Notes under the pieces: generated by a model
What the model was told of the DNA's origin: nothing
Seen by the model: only the letters and a program-made list of their open reading frames with translations
Databases searched by the model: none
Shown here: one piece after another, positions 1 through 9,558 of the stretch
Layout of the letters: each line of letters begins with the position of its first letter
How positions within the stretch are numbered: the first letter of the stretch is position 1
Assembly (NCBI GenBank): GCA_032622095.1
Contig: CP136068.1
Coordinates: 119,523,509 to 119,587,508, forward strand
DNA: 64,000 nt
Source of the DNA: Siphonodentalium dalli
Lineage: Eukaryota > Mollusca > Scaphopoda > Gadilida > Siphonodentaliidae
Reading direction: 5' to 3'
Position numbers and translations under genes: made by a program

Positions 1-2308
1 TCAAAGCATGCTTAATTGTTATCATACGTGACAATGATAGATGTTGAAGCCAACGTATCGATTTCATGGAATAGTTTTTAGCACATGGGTATCCACCATC
101 TGGAATGATTCCAATTGTTTTCTCTGGCATTGAATTCTTCCTCCATGCCAAATTGCAAACTTGCGCCAATGTTATTGACTCAATGAACGGGTCAATCTGT
201 TCTGTTTCCAATATGTGTTTCCTGAAATTTCCACATCCACGGCGAAGAATATCCACGTCTGATTTGCAGTACTTCTCCATCTCTTCTTGGAAGTTGAATA
301 TCACGTAATTTTCTATTTTCTCATTGTACCATTCAAAGAATTTCTCTCGATTTTCCACGCTCATCATGTCTGGTTTGTAGTAATCAGAAGCCAAGTAAGG
401 TCCAATGTAATTTTGAAACTTTGGTGAATTCGCCCAATGTGGAAAGTGTCCTTTCGCCATCTCATTCAGCTGAAAAGTTTGTGGAAACTATGAAAGCGGC
501 ATCATCAGAAAACTCAGAGAATCAATAACTTTCACGCTGTTGCATTTTAAACTGAGAATTTTGTTTCCATTCATGATCAGTTCTGGTTTATGAATTCCAC
601 TTTGTATGAGTGCTTGAAGTAGAAACTGTGCATCGTATCCCTGAGCATTATGTGCTATTGCAACACATCCTTTGTGATCTTGGTGGAATAACCAGTTTGT
701 GAAGTCTGTTAAAACGTTGTCACCCTTGAATACAAATTCTCTGGAATCCGGTCCACATGTTTCACATTTTTCTTCGATTGGTTTGCACATGCAATTTCCA
801 CAAGCGGTATGTGCAACACAGAAGTTTGGAATATGAACACCTGTGTCTTGTCTGCATTCAAAGTCAAAGAATACATACGGAATCTTTGCAGGTTTCTTTT
901 CCGGTGATTCATATTTTGGAATGTAGCACCTGTGATCTGCTTCAACGATTTCTTTGCAATGTTTGCATTTCTTCAACCCTGCACATTTATGTCTGCTTGA
1001 TTTATTGGTGAGAATTTCTTCATCACAATTGTTGCATAGTTGAACCAAATCACATATTTTTCTTTTCTGTTTTCCTTCCGTCTTCAAATGGTTGTCGAAA
1101 CAAGATTTACTTCTGAATGATCGTCGACACGTTCTACACTTCACCCAATTTGTGAAATTACACTGTGTCAATGACCAGCATGCACAAACAAATCTGCATC
1201 GATGATCGCCACGGCTTTTGAATCCAATGTCACAGAATTCGCAGTAGTTGACGGTGCCTAGAAATCCTTTGATTGATGTTATGGTGTCGAAGTGATTGTT
1301 GTTGTAGTAGATGTGTACACATTTGCTCTCCGAACACATTTCTGCAGGTTCAAATAGAAATCCAGCGCCAGCAAATTCATTGTGAATTTTCACAACATAT
1401 TCTGGATACAATATTTCTTGAATCTTGTGGAACTCATTGATACTGCAAACTGTATCGTGTGGAATGCCAGCACGGTTGAGTAGATTTTTTGTTGCATCTG
1501 TTTGTGCTGTGTATATTGATTGTCTTATTCTTTTCCATTTCTTTGACCAGCACGCAGATCCATCACTATCTGCCTTACACATTCCGACGACAATCGATCT
1601 TGCCATACACATAACATCATCAGCATTTTCACTCCGAACAATACTTCTTTTTACTTTTGTCAGCTTGTTCTTGTCTGCAAATGGTCCATAATGTAGTGAG
1701 TGTCGTGTACCACCTTCCGGAATATCTGTAACGAAGATTTCGAAATTGAGTGCACCGTCATGAATTGTAAAGTCTGCATTTGATTGAACCACATTTTGAA
1801 TATTATCCATGAGTGTCCCACCATTCAATTCACTGGCTTTTGTGAATGGAATGAAAATGCTCATATCAAGTCCTGGATGATTTATCGTAACTCTGATTCT
1901 TGTCTTCTCATTTGCTGAACATTTCTGTTTCAATTCTTCTGTCAACTTCTCAAATATCTCTGGAATGTTCTCGATTGGATCTGTAAATTTCTCGAATTTC
2001 ACACCAAATTGTCGTGCTGCTGATTTAAATTTTCTGGAAAATTTCTCCGATTTCAGCTCCAATTTGAAATATTTTGTTGGATTGAACACAACACGCTCTC
2101 TAGCCAGACTTCTCTTTCTCTTCCCACCAATTTCTCTATTCTGTCTTCGACCGCGTCCAATCTGCCCATCACTAGAACTTTCTTCACTTTCTGCCCCATC
2201 AGTTTCCATATCACTCTCTTCAATAACTGCAGGCCTTGGTCTTTTTCTAACAATAATTTCTTCGCTGGTGGCGTCGTCTGAAACAGGTCTTTTAATTCTC
2301 TTAAACAT
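1..2308 (-). pseudogene. Polinton/adintovirus-like protein-primed DNA polymerase B, 5' part, with an in-frame stop; runs off the window
   Basis: Family B DNA polymerase of the kind that replicates Polinton/Maverick elements. The first ATG is at 2308-2306; the eight codons before it have no ATG start. The N-terminus is basic (KRIKRP), followed by an acidic stretch and a Cys/His-rich region of several CxxC pairs (about residues 350-470). All three 3'-5' exonuclease motifs are visible: Exo I FFDFEC near residue 482, Exo II AHNAQGYD near 554 and Exo III YCKSDVDIL near 680. A TAG at 490-488 interrupts the frame between Exo II and Exo III, yet the same frame stays open on its far side to the window edge. 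The polymerase palm lies outside. The rest is little decayed, so this could be a young copy with one nonsense change. Promoter and start lie inside the palindrome at 2208-2609. Confidence 0.85.
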
Positions 2309-2388
2309 TTTTGTCTTGAGTTTTGTCAGCAAAAAATATTGCGACTGGCTTCTTCGGAGTTGAAGTGTAAAGTGTAGAATTACACCTG

Positions 2389-2396
2389 CTTTTATA
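2389..2396 (-). promoter_or_regulatory. TATA box for the PolB gene
   Basis: TATAAAAG on the minus strand in the left palindrome arm, about 80 bp before the PolB ATG at 2308. It mirrors the box at 2421-2428. Confidence 0.6.
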
Positions 2397-2420
2397 GCAT
2401 TTTCATCGCGATGAAAATGC

Positions 2421-2428
2421 TATAAAAG
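2421..2428 (+). promoter_or_regulatory. TATA box for the zinc-knuckle gene
   Basis: TATAAAAG in the right palindrome arm, about 80 bp before the ATG at 2509. An upstream ATG at 2480 opens only a three-codon ORF before a stop. Confidence 0.6.
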
Positions 2429-2508
2429 CAGGTGTAATTCTACAATTTACACTTCAACTCCGAAGAAGCCAGTCGCAATATGTTTTGCTGACAAAACTCA
2501 AGACAAAA

Positions 2509-3108
2509 ATGTTTAAGAGAATTAAAAGACCTGTTTCAGACGACGCCACCAGCGAAGAAGATATTGTTAGAAAAAGACCAAGGCCTGCAGTTATTGAAGA
2601 GAGCGATATTGAGCTACATAAAGAAGATTCAAAAAAATCTACACAACCACAGACTAGAAAAATTCAAGATAATCTTGTCGAATTGAGACGGATCTCTACC
2701 GATTTGTTTAAACTTTGTAACAAATTGCAATGGCAAGAGAAACAAGAGAAAAACAAAGCTGATAAAAATTGGAAACCGCCATATGGTTACTGTTACAAAT
2801 GCGGACAAGACTCCCATTGGTCCTTCCATTGTAAAGCAGATTTCGGCGACAAAAAAAATGTGAAAACTATACAAAAGTCTACAAGCAGTAACAATACAAG
2901 AACAAATGCAGATATCAAAACTGAAGAGATGTCTACAACATCAGATGTTTCCAAACAAGACCGACCTGTTGATCCTACGAATGATTCACAGAACAAATCT
3001 GAAGATAAACATCCAGAAATTGAAAATTCCAAGAAAACTTCCAAGAAAAAGAAGCTGAGACCATTCTGCATTCCAAAAACAGATAAACGAATCGACACAA
3101 ACAATTGA
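2509..3108 (+). CDS. Basic CCHC zinc-knuckle protein sharing PolB's N-terminus
   Basis: About 199 residues from the ATG at 2509. The first ~32 residues match PolB of the opposite strand with very few differences because they lie in the palindrome. After that the proteins differ completely. A CCHC zinc knuckle (CYKCGQDSHWSFHC, C-x2-C-x4-H-x4-C) sits at about residues 95-108, followed by a Ser/Thr/Lys-rich low-complexity tail ending in a lysine run. Zinc knuckles usually bind single-stranded nucleic acid. An AATAAA at 3124 follows the stop by 16 bp. I do not recognise a full-length family; it may be a chimera made when the palindrome formed, or a genuine element gene using a duplicated terminus as promoter and leader. 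Confidence 0.6.
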   Translation: MFKRIKRPVSDDATSEEDIVRKRPRPAVIEESDIELHKEDSKKSTQPQTRKIQDNLVELRRISTDLFKLCNKLQWQEKQEKNKADKNWKPPYGYCYKCGQDSHWSFHCKADFGDKKNVKTIQKSTSSNNTRTNADIKTEEMSTTSDVSKQDRPVDPTNDSQNKSEDKHPEIENSKKTSKKKKLRPFCIPKTDKRIDTNN

Positions 3109-3123
3109 AAATTATGTTGTGTG

Positions 3124-3129
3124 AATAAA
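3124..3129 (+). terminator. Poly(A) signal AATAAA
   Basis: AATAAA just after the zinc-knuckle stop codon; T-rich sequence follows at about 3150-3163. Confidence 0.45.
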
Positions 3130-3197
3130 TTATGAATTGAACAATCGTGTTTTGTTTTTTTCAGCTATGAAAGAGTAACCTTTTGGGGAATGTGTGT

Positions 3198-3213
3198 GGC
3201 CCTGAAAAAGGCC
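3198..3213 (-). promoter_or_regulatory. Histone-type 3' stem-loop, variant copy
   Basis: Read on the minus strand: GGCCTTTTTCAGGGCC. It forms a 6-bp stem with one G-U pair and a TTTC loop, followed by ACAC. It is a weaker version of the element at 4268-4283, in the same orientation. Confidence 0.5.
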
Positions 3214-3230
3214 GTTTTCTCTTTTCCAGG

Positions 3231-3328
3231 ATTCATAAGAATTTCTCTCGATTTTCCACGCTCATCATGTCTGGTTTGTAGTAATCAGAAGCCAAGTAAG
3301 GTCCAATGTAATTTTGAAACTTTGGTGA
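3231..3328 (-). pseudogene. Duplicated ~97-bp PolB fragment
   Basis: Nearly identical to 331-427 of the PolB gene (the part coding KFQNYIGPYLASDYYKPD), in the same orientation but 2.9 kb away. The match ends abruptly at 'tttggtga', where unrelated Rep-like sequence begins, so it marks a rearrangement junction. Confidence 0.85.
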
Positions 3329-3344
3329 CAAGTCAACAGAACAG

Positions 3345-3590
3345 ATGATTGACGAACATAGAGACCGCTTTGTACTACATGAAGAAAAATGCCGGCGTAT
3401 AGCATCAAAGATCATTGAAGAAAATAACAAGAAAGACCTCTACAACAAGCAACAAGCAATGAAACTTATGCCATGGCAGAAAGAGATAGTCAAGCTGATA
3501 GACACCGAGAATGACGATAGGACAATAAATTGGTTTCACGACCGCACAGGAGGCATCGGGAAAATCCGGTAAAAAGTTCAAAAAAAAGTT
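3345..3590 (+). pseudogene. Rep-like superfamily 3 helicase fragment, frameshifted at Walker A
   Basis: The reading frame encodes WQKEIVKLID, then DDRTINWFHD, then TGGIGK. This order (Trp-Gln helix, D-R-x-I-x-W beta strand, glycine-rich loop with GK) is what I expect at the start of the helicase domain of circular Rep-encoding ssDNA viruses and related Rep proteins. An extra base directly after the GK codons shifts the frame, and a stop follows at once, so the serine or threonine of Walker A is not encoded in frame. No Walker B and no HUH endonuclease motifs are visible. It is an old fragment; I could not tell whether it came from an endogenised virus or a Rep-bearing transposon. Confidence 0.5.
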
Positions 3591-3727
3591 TAATGATAAC
3601 TCCTTCTTAATACGCAACGTATTTTACATGTCTGGACCACAGACACAAGTCTAACATCCAAAAAACAGGCTTACTATTACGCCCGCGTACCCAGTTATCC
3701 AAATCAATTAGGTCAGAGGTTCTGGTT

Positions 3728-3977
3728 GATCATTATTGTATAGCGATCAAACAAATGTTTTTTTAATTTCGTTAGATCATTATCTATTATTTGGTAAACA
3801 TGATTTGATATATTTTTTACCTCGTTAGGAAAATATGGAATGTTTTTCTAGTTTTTGTTTTGAAAATGTACATATTTTATACATAAAACTGAACACAAGA
3901 AACATACTGAACATTTTTCTTGATCATTGCATTTGATAACTTTACTTGGTCATCGTTTATGAACTAAGATGAATTCA
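3728..3977. repeat. AT-rich repeat, copy 1 of 3
   Basis: Begins gatcattattgtatagcg and ends gatgaattcat. Near-identical stretches recur at 4953-5125 and 5231-5486. No coding potential is seen. Confidence 0.85.
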
Positions 3978-4267
3978 TAATGCACTGAAAAGAAACACAA
4001 CGTCAGGAAACATTTGTCATTTTTCAAATATTTGTTGTTGATTAAACAATTCTACAATGTAGATGTGATTTGCATCCAAAAAATTTATAAGAAAGTGACT
4101 GGTAACAAAAGAAGTTTGTCTAGCAAATATAACATTTACCAGATAACTAACATGTTGATAAAAAACATGCATGTAATTTTGTGAAGAAAAAATATTTTTG
4201 AGAGCTGTAGAAGTATAGATTTTAAACAAAGCATTAGCATGAGTTTTCTTATTGTAACTATTTTGGT

Positions 4268-4283
4268 GGCCCTGAAAAGGGCC
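4268..4283 (-). promoter_or_regulatory. Canonical histone-type 3' stem-loop
   Basis: Minus-strand reading AAAACGGCCCTTTTCAGG, completing GGCCCTTTTCAGGGCC followed by ACCA. This is a perfect 6-bp stem with a TTTC loop and matches the replication-dependent histone mRNA 3' end. A purine-rich CAATAAGAAA follows about 15 bases on, where histone genes carry the U7 snRNA-binding downstream element. It lies about 22 bases after the stop codon of the minus-strand ORF 4306-4767, a normal distance for histone genes. Confidence 0.75.
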
Positions 4284-4305
4284 GTTTTAAATTTATCATC
4301 TGACT

Positions 4306-4767
4306 TTAACACCGTTTTGTGTTTTTCTTATATCTTGACATATCTTTCCCATGAGAACCGAGAGCTTTTGCGAATTCATCACATTTCTCTGTATCTCTAG
4401 ATTCTTTACAAGGAAGATGAAATCTGACTTTTGTCTCAGTAGAAGCCTTCATGATACTCTTAGGTTGTTTTTCTTTCGTCGCCGATGATTTTACTTTTTT
4501 GATCTGTTTCTGCTCTTTCGATCTCTGAACATCATGAACCCTGATTGGGATATCTATCTGTTCTGCAACGAAACGAAGACTCACTTTCACTTCATGATGC
4601 GTTACTTGCGTTTTCACGTCAATATCCCTGCGAAGACATCTCAGTTCATCTAAAATCGCTTTTAAAATGAGTGTATCACCACCTATAGTCATTGTCGTAT
4701 TAGCTTGGACTGTTGACTGTGGCGCAGCATATGTATTCTGTGCAACAGGATGACTGTATATCTCACT
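4306..4767 (-). CDS. Lysine-rich unknown protein, probable terminal exon
   Basis: From ATG 4692 it encodes 128 residues. The frame stays open further back to a tttcttcag splice-acceptor-like site at 4768-4776, so the true start is probably in an upstream exon that I cannot find. The N-terminal half is predicted helical (LILKAILDELRCLRRDI); the C-terminal half is Lys/Arg/Ser-rich with no zinc finger or membrane segment. I do not recognise it, and it does not look like a histone fold. Its mRNA would end in the histone-type stem-loop at 4268-4283 and not at an AATAAA. It lies between AT-rich repeats that may belong to the same element as the PolB gene. Confidence 0.5.
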   Translation of the reverse strand, partial: SEIYSHPVAQNTYAAPQSTVQANTTMTIGGDTLILKAILDELRCLRRDIDVKTQVTHHEVKVSLRFVAEQIDIPIRVHDVQRSKEQKQIKKVKSSATKEKQPKSIMKASTETKVRFHLPCKESRDTEKCDEFAKALGSHGKDMSRYKKNTKRC

Positions 4768-4847
4768 CTGAAGAAATTATGTTAACGGATCCATCTCTTG
4801 ATAGCAATGCAATGTAAGGTTGATCAAATTCGAAAATATTTGTATAC

Positions 4848-5486
4848 ATTTGACACGGGCGACAATGAAATCACATGTCGCGTTGGCGTTAAAATTGACA
4901 AATATTTCCTGACGTTGTGTTTTTTCAGAGACGGATCAACATGCATATTTTTCTTGATCATTATTGCATAGCGATCAAACAAATGTTTTTAATTTCGTTA
5001 GATCATTATCTATTATTTGGTACACATGATTGATATATTTATTACCTCGTTAGGAAAATATGGAATGTTTTTCTAGTTTTTTGTTTTGGAATTGTACATA
5101 TTTTATACATAAAACTGAACACAAGATTGTTACACGGGCGTCAATGAAAACACAACGCATTGAACTTAAAAATTGACAAGTATTTCCTCAAGTTGTGTTT
5201 TTTCAGAGACGGATCAACATGCATATTTTTCTTGATCATTATTGTATAGCGATCAAACAAATGTTTTTAATTTCGTTAGATCATTATCTATTATTTGGTA
5301 CACATGATTTGATATATTTGTTACCTCGTTAGGAAAATATGGAATGTTTTTCTAGTTTTGTGTTTTGGAATTGTACATATTTTATACATAAAAAAACTGA
5401 ACACAAGAAACATACTGAACATTTTTCTTGATCATTGCATTTGATAACTTTACTTGGTCATCGTTTATGAACTAAGATGAATTCAT
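4848..5486. repeat. Tandem ~280-bp AT-rich units (copies 2 and 3)
   Basis: Two head-to-tail units start near 4848 and 5130 with 'acacgggcg.caatgaaa.cacaacg', and share 'tttcagagacggatcaac' and the AT-rich core of copy 1. The block 3990-4010 (acacaacgtcaggaaa) is an inverted match to 4905-4922, so copy 1 has part of the unit flipped. Confidence 0.8.
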
Positions 5487-5627
5487 CGAAAAGAAACTCT
5501 TGATAGCTAATTGATATTTTCCAAAGTGAGATTTTCCTTTTGAAAAAAATAATTCTAAGTCCATTTTCATTTTTTCGATCAGAAATGTCACATCAATGAC
5601 AGGAACATCTATCCTCAGGGGGGAAAC

Positions 5628-5925
5628 TATGGCCCAGTACCCCCCAGACATGGTCACTATGGCCCAGTACCCCCCACACATGGTCACTATGGCCCAGTAC
5701 CCACCAGACATGGTCACTATGGCCCAGTACCCCCCACAGACATGGGCACTATGGCCCACTGGGCCATAGTGCCCATGTCTGGGGGGATACTGGGCCATAG
5801 TGCCCATGTCTGGGGGGTACTGGGCCATAGTGACCATGTCTGGGGGGTACTGGGCCATAGTGACCATGTCTGGGGGGTACTGGGTCATAGTGACCATGTC
5901 TGGGGGTACTGGGCCATAGTGTCCC
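5628..5925. repeat. Inverted pair of ~30-bp minisatellites
   Basis: About four units of 'ggcccagtaccccccagac' plus 'atggtcactat' on the left, and five to six of its reverse complement on the right. They meet at 'ggcccactgggcc' near 5752-5764. Both strands appear open as ORFs because 30 bp is a multiple of three; I regard those as shadows. The unit is C-rich on one arm and G-rich on the other. Confidence 0.95.
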
Positions 5926-5929
5926 CCAT

Positions 5930-6540
5930 TACTACTCCCATCCCATCCCATGTGAGTGTTATGCGTATATGTGTGTTCCCCTTCATGCGAATGCATATTG
6001 GTGCTTTATGATCCGATGGTGGACTTGCATTGACATTTCTAAATAAGAAATATACTCCAAAGGTTTATGTCATGATGATTAGTGACTGTCTAATGCATCA
6101 TTGTTCTGACCAACTGAGTCACCATTCATCCAGCCAATCAGTTCATTTGTATTCAGTAGGGATACATTTTAGGGCTAATTATAACCGCTCCCATGGACGC
6201 CCAAATCCTGATCAATGGTCACGAAATTTGGTGTGTCTGATTATAGAGTAATCGGCATGTATATATATCAAAAGGGTGCAAATCATATTAATGTAAAATA
6301 ACTCCGTTATATCGCATTTAGTGGATAGTACTTTCAGTTTCGGATTCAGAATTGTTAGTTTTAATGGAAGAGGAAAGGCCGCTTATTAATTAATTCAGAG
6401 CGCCATCTACACACTATAGTCATTAACGTGTTTGTAATAGCGTTAACAGTAATCAAGAGATAACTATATTACAATCGATAATGCCATCTGCGTGCTTACC
6501 CGTCCGCTTTAAAACTAATGTTGTCCGTATATATACTACC
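5930..6540. repeat. Interspersed repeat family R1, copy 1
   Basis: Shares long blocks with 18835-19560 (for example 'gcgaatgcatattggtgctt' and 'gatccgatggtggacttgca') and partly with 21205-21345. No ORF with recognisable protein. Confidence 0.85.
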
Positions 6541-6589
6541 AAACACATGCATTGTTCATAATATAAAACACTAGATTCGCGATTATCCA

Positions 6590-7090
6590 TTGTTTCGCGC
6601 TCTCATCGGGCAGGTTGCTTTCATGGTAGAGCAGTAAATCTTTGGGCGTATCTATGGTATATCGTTGTACCTGCTCGTGCATTAGCTTGCTCCTTGATAA
6701 ACCCGTTTGAATAGGCATCAAGAAGAGTGCAGTTGAATTTGGGAAATATAGTTCACCCGTTAACAATGTTACGCGCTACCAGGATTAAACGGTCCACTCT
6801 AAAACTTATACAATCGTTCTAAAGTTGTACCTGGATACTGCTAACCACGTCAACAAGTTTTGTCTCAAAGTTTGATTCTTGAAGTAATTTTCCACATTTG
6901 TTTCCGGTGGAATTTGCCAAGTCTGAACCCACCCGACGCAAGCTCTCCGATGAGCAGATTACATTTATGTTAGAGCCGTAAGTTTTTGGAGGCGTACCTA
7001 CAGTATACCGACGTACATGCTCGTGCATTCAACTAGCTTCTTCATTAGCACGTTTGGATTTGGGGCTAAAATTAGGTTAGTGACTACTTA
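6590..7090. repeat. Interspersed repeat family R2, ~270-bp internal units
   Basis: Repeated motifs 'gggcaggtt...agtagagcgg', 'tacagtatatcg', 'gtacatgctcgtgcat' and 'cgtttggatttggggctaaa' occur twice here and three times at 21735-22570. Noncoding. Confidence 0.8.
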
Positions 7091-7109
7091 AGTATACATA
7101 TTTATATTA

Positions 7110-8270
7110 TACTATCAGGGTGACCCGACTTAGTCCGGGCTGTTTTCCCTATTCACCATTTTGAAGGTCAAGGTCATGTCGGGGTCTCGATTTGACCCGT
7201 GCAAAACACTCCCACGACAAAATTACCCCATAGGTATCAAAATTCATCAAAATCCTGTCGAAGGGCGCGATTTGACTTTGAATTGACCATTTAAAGGTCA
7301 AGATCAGGTCGGGCTCACAATTTTATCCGGACAAACATAGGTATCAAATTTCGTGGAAATCCATCCGTTTTACCCGATTTTACCTTGAATTGACCATTTT
7401 AAAATTTTAAAAGTCATGGTCAGGCCGAGGTCACAATTTGACCCGTCCAAAACACTTGCCGGACAAAAGTACCCCATGATGTCAAATTTCTTCGAAATCC
7501 GTCCGGCAGTTTTCGCGGCCATACCTAACAGACAAACAAACAGACAGACTGCAGTCCCAAAATATATATTAGACTAGAAGGTGACCCCACTTCGTCCGAA
7601 CTTTGACCTTGAATTGTCCATTTTGAAGGTCAAGGTCAAGTGGGGTCACGATTTGACCAGTCCAAAACACTGCCCGGACAAAAGTACCCGACAAACGTGC
7701 CCGTCGAAATCCATCCGGTTTTACCCGATTTTACCTTGAATTGATCATTTTGAAGGTCAAGGTCAGGTCGGGGTCGGTAACGGTCAGGTCGGGGTCACGA
7801 CTCGACCCGTCCAAATCACTCAGTGGACAAAACTAACCCCACGTATCAAATTTCAGGGTCAATGTCACGTCGCACGGGTAATGAATATGCTTATGAGACT
7901 CCCCATACGAAAGTACCCCCACATACCAAGTTTCGTCGAAATCCCGTGATATTCGGGCGTTTGACCTTGAAATGACCCGATTTCAAGGTCAATGTCACGT
8001 CGCGCGGGCAAATTAATAGGTTTATGCCACTCCCCGGCCGAATGTACCCCCACATACCAAGTTTCATCGAAATCCCGTGATATTCGGGCGTTTGACATTG
8101 AAATTACCCGATTTCAAGGTCACGTCGCACGGGAAAATTAATGTCCTATGTCACTCCCCGGCCTAAAATACCCCCACATAACAAGTTTCATCGAAATCGG
8201 CTAGGCCGTTTTCGAGTCCATCGATTACACACACACAAACACACATATCTTCCAAAATATATAATAGACT
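7110..8270. repeat. GGTCAAGGTCA-containing repeat array
   Basis: Units of roughly 100-220 bp built from 'gaaggtcaaggtca', 'gtcggggtcacgatttgacc', 'cgtccaaaacact' and 'aaatttcgtcgaaatcc', ending in 'caaaatatatattagactag' (7560-7575) and 'caaaatatataatagactag' (8254-8273). The shared ends suggest at least two SINE-like or non-autonomous insertions. Related sequence lies in the opposite orientation at 21350-21735. Confidence 0.85.
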
Positions 8271-8960
8271 AGCCGATGAGCCCGACGTTGTCCGGGCTAT
8301 TCAAAAACCAAATTTCAAGTGGCGTCGCACGGGCTCGGCGACCCGATAAAATTCGTATCCGGTGCAAGATACATTCACATACCAAATTTCAAGTCGATAG
8401 CTCCACCCGTTTCCGAGATCTGGTCTGCGCATGCGCGAATCTGGCGTCGCACGGGCTCGGCGACCCGATAAAATTCGTATCCGGGGCAAGATACATTCAC
8501 ATAGCAAATTTCAATGAGCCCGACGTTGTCCGGGCTATTCAAAGCACAAATTTCAAGTCGATTGCTCTACCCAGCCCGACGTTGTCCGGGCTATTCAAAA
8601 ACCAAATTTCAAGTCGTTAGCTCTACCCGTTTCCTAGATCTGGTCTGCGCATGCGCGAAGCTGGCGTCGCACGGGCTCGGCGACCCGATAAAATTCGTAT
8701 CCGGGGCAAGATACATTCACATAGCAAATTTCAAGTCGATAGCTCCACCCGTTTCCGAGATCTCGTCTGCGCATGCGCGAAGTGGTCGCCGCACGGGCTC
8801 GCCAATACGACACCGTCCACCGCCTGGTCAAACTACACACACGTACCAAGTTTCGTCCCGATCGGTCGAGAATCGTAGATTTGTATCAATGACAAACATA
8901 CATACAAACAGACAAACAAACAGAGGTCTTCAAAATATATATGAGATACTCCAAATATCA
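8271..8960. repeat. GC-richer tandem repeat 'cccgacgttgtccgggctat'
   Basis: Units of ~180-250 bp with 'gagcccgacgttgtccgggc', 'gagatctggtctgcgcatgc' and 'cgacccgataaaattcgtat', ending in 'tcttcaaaatatatatgaga'. ORFs on both strands are unbroken by chance from the unit structure and are not annotated as genes. Confidence 0.8.
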
Positions 8961-9440
8961 CGGACATGTAACATACGAATCAGTTAACTAATACTAGAGT
9001 TATCAATCAGCAACCATATCGAACGGACGCATGTTTATATTGATAAACGGACGGACATGCTGATTCCAGTATACCATCCCCACCCCACCTACAACTGATT
9101 GCAGGGGTATAATACAGGTAATAATTATAAAATAAATGGTACCTGAACACTCCACATCACTCCGAAAATATCCGTCCCATTCTCTTAAGTCTTGCTCCAC
9201 ATTAGCAGACAAGTGGTTTGAACAAAGCACATAACATGAAGCGCGATTAATGAACGTCTGATCGGAAGAATATAATGAGTGATAAACAACAACACACAAA
9301 GGGTTTGAACGTAATCGAACAGAAAAGAGCGTTCTCTATAAGTAGATTCCTTTATGGTAGAAATAAGGAGCGTTTGATTCACGTTTGCTTTTTGACAAAA
9401 CTTAAATGACGGCGTACGAAACTATCAGTGGTGTTTTATT
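8961..9440. other. No recognised feature
   Basis: AT-rich sequence without a supported gene or clear repeat, upstream of a promoter-like site. Confidence 0.5.
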
Positions 9441-9449
9441 TTGCGAAAG

Positions 9450-9457
9450 TATAAAAG
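9450..9457 (+). promoter_or_regulatory. TATA box of a possible host gene
   Basis: TATAAAAG followed at the usual ~25-30 bp by 'ttcggcagacata', a plausible initiator, then a 5' leader to the ATG at 9559. Confidence 0.4.
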
Positions 9458-9558
9458 GAGTCATTTCCAATTCGGCAGACATATACTAACGGAAAGAATT
9501 GAATGTCTATCAGCAGTATACTACGGTTTATAACAATATACAAATTGTTCTTACGAAA

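Larger units (their letters stand above)
2208..2609. repeat. Zero-spacer palindrome, ~201-bp arms, head-to-head
   Basis: The arms 2208-2408 and 2409-2609 are reverse complements with only a few mismatches, and the centre (ttttcatcgcgatgaaaa) has no spacer. Each arm carries a TATA box, a 5' leader and the first ~30 codons of a protein, so PolB (minus) and the zinc-knuckle ORF (plus) begin almost identically. It may be the fusion of two element termini (TIRs), or an inverted duplication of one end. Arm divergence starts inside the coding regions, just after the shared residues. Confidence 0.95.

Noticed and set aside
488-2332. Start of PolB eight codons before the ATG at 2308
   Set aside because: That upstream codon is TTG; in a eukaryotic context the first ATG (2308) is preferred.
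4306-4692. A histone gene, suggested by the 3' stem-loop
   Set aside because: The protein shows no histone-fold sequence that I recognise.
5628-5925. CRISPR-like array
   Set aside because: There are no unique spacers between units, and the genome is eukaryotic.
5472-6011. ORFs of 174 and 89 codons over the inverted minisatellite
   Set aside because: The 30-bp unit is a multiple of three, so a lack of stops is automatic; both strands are equally open.
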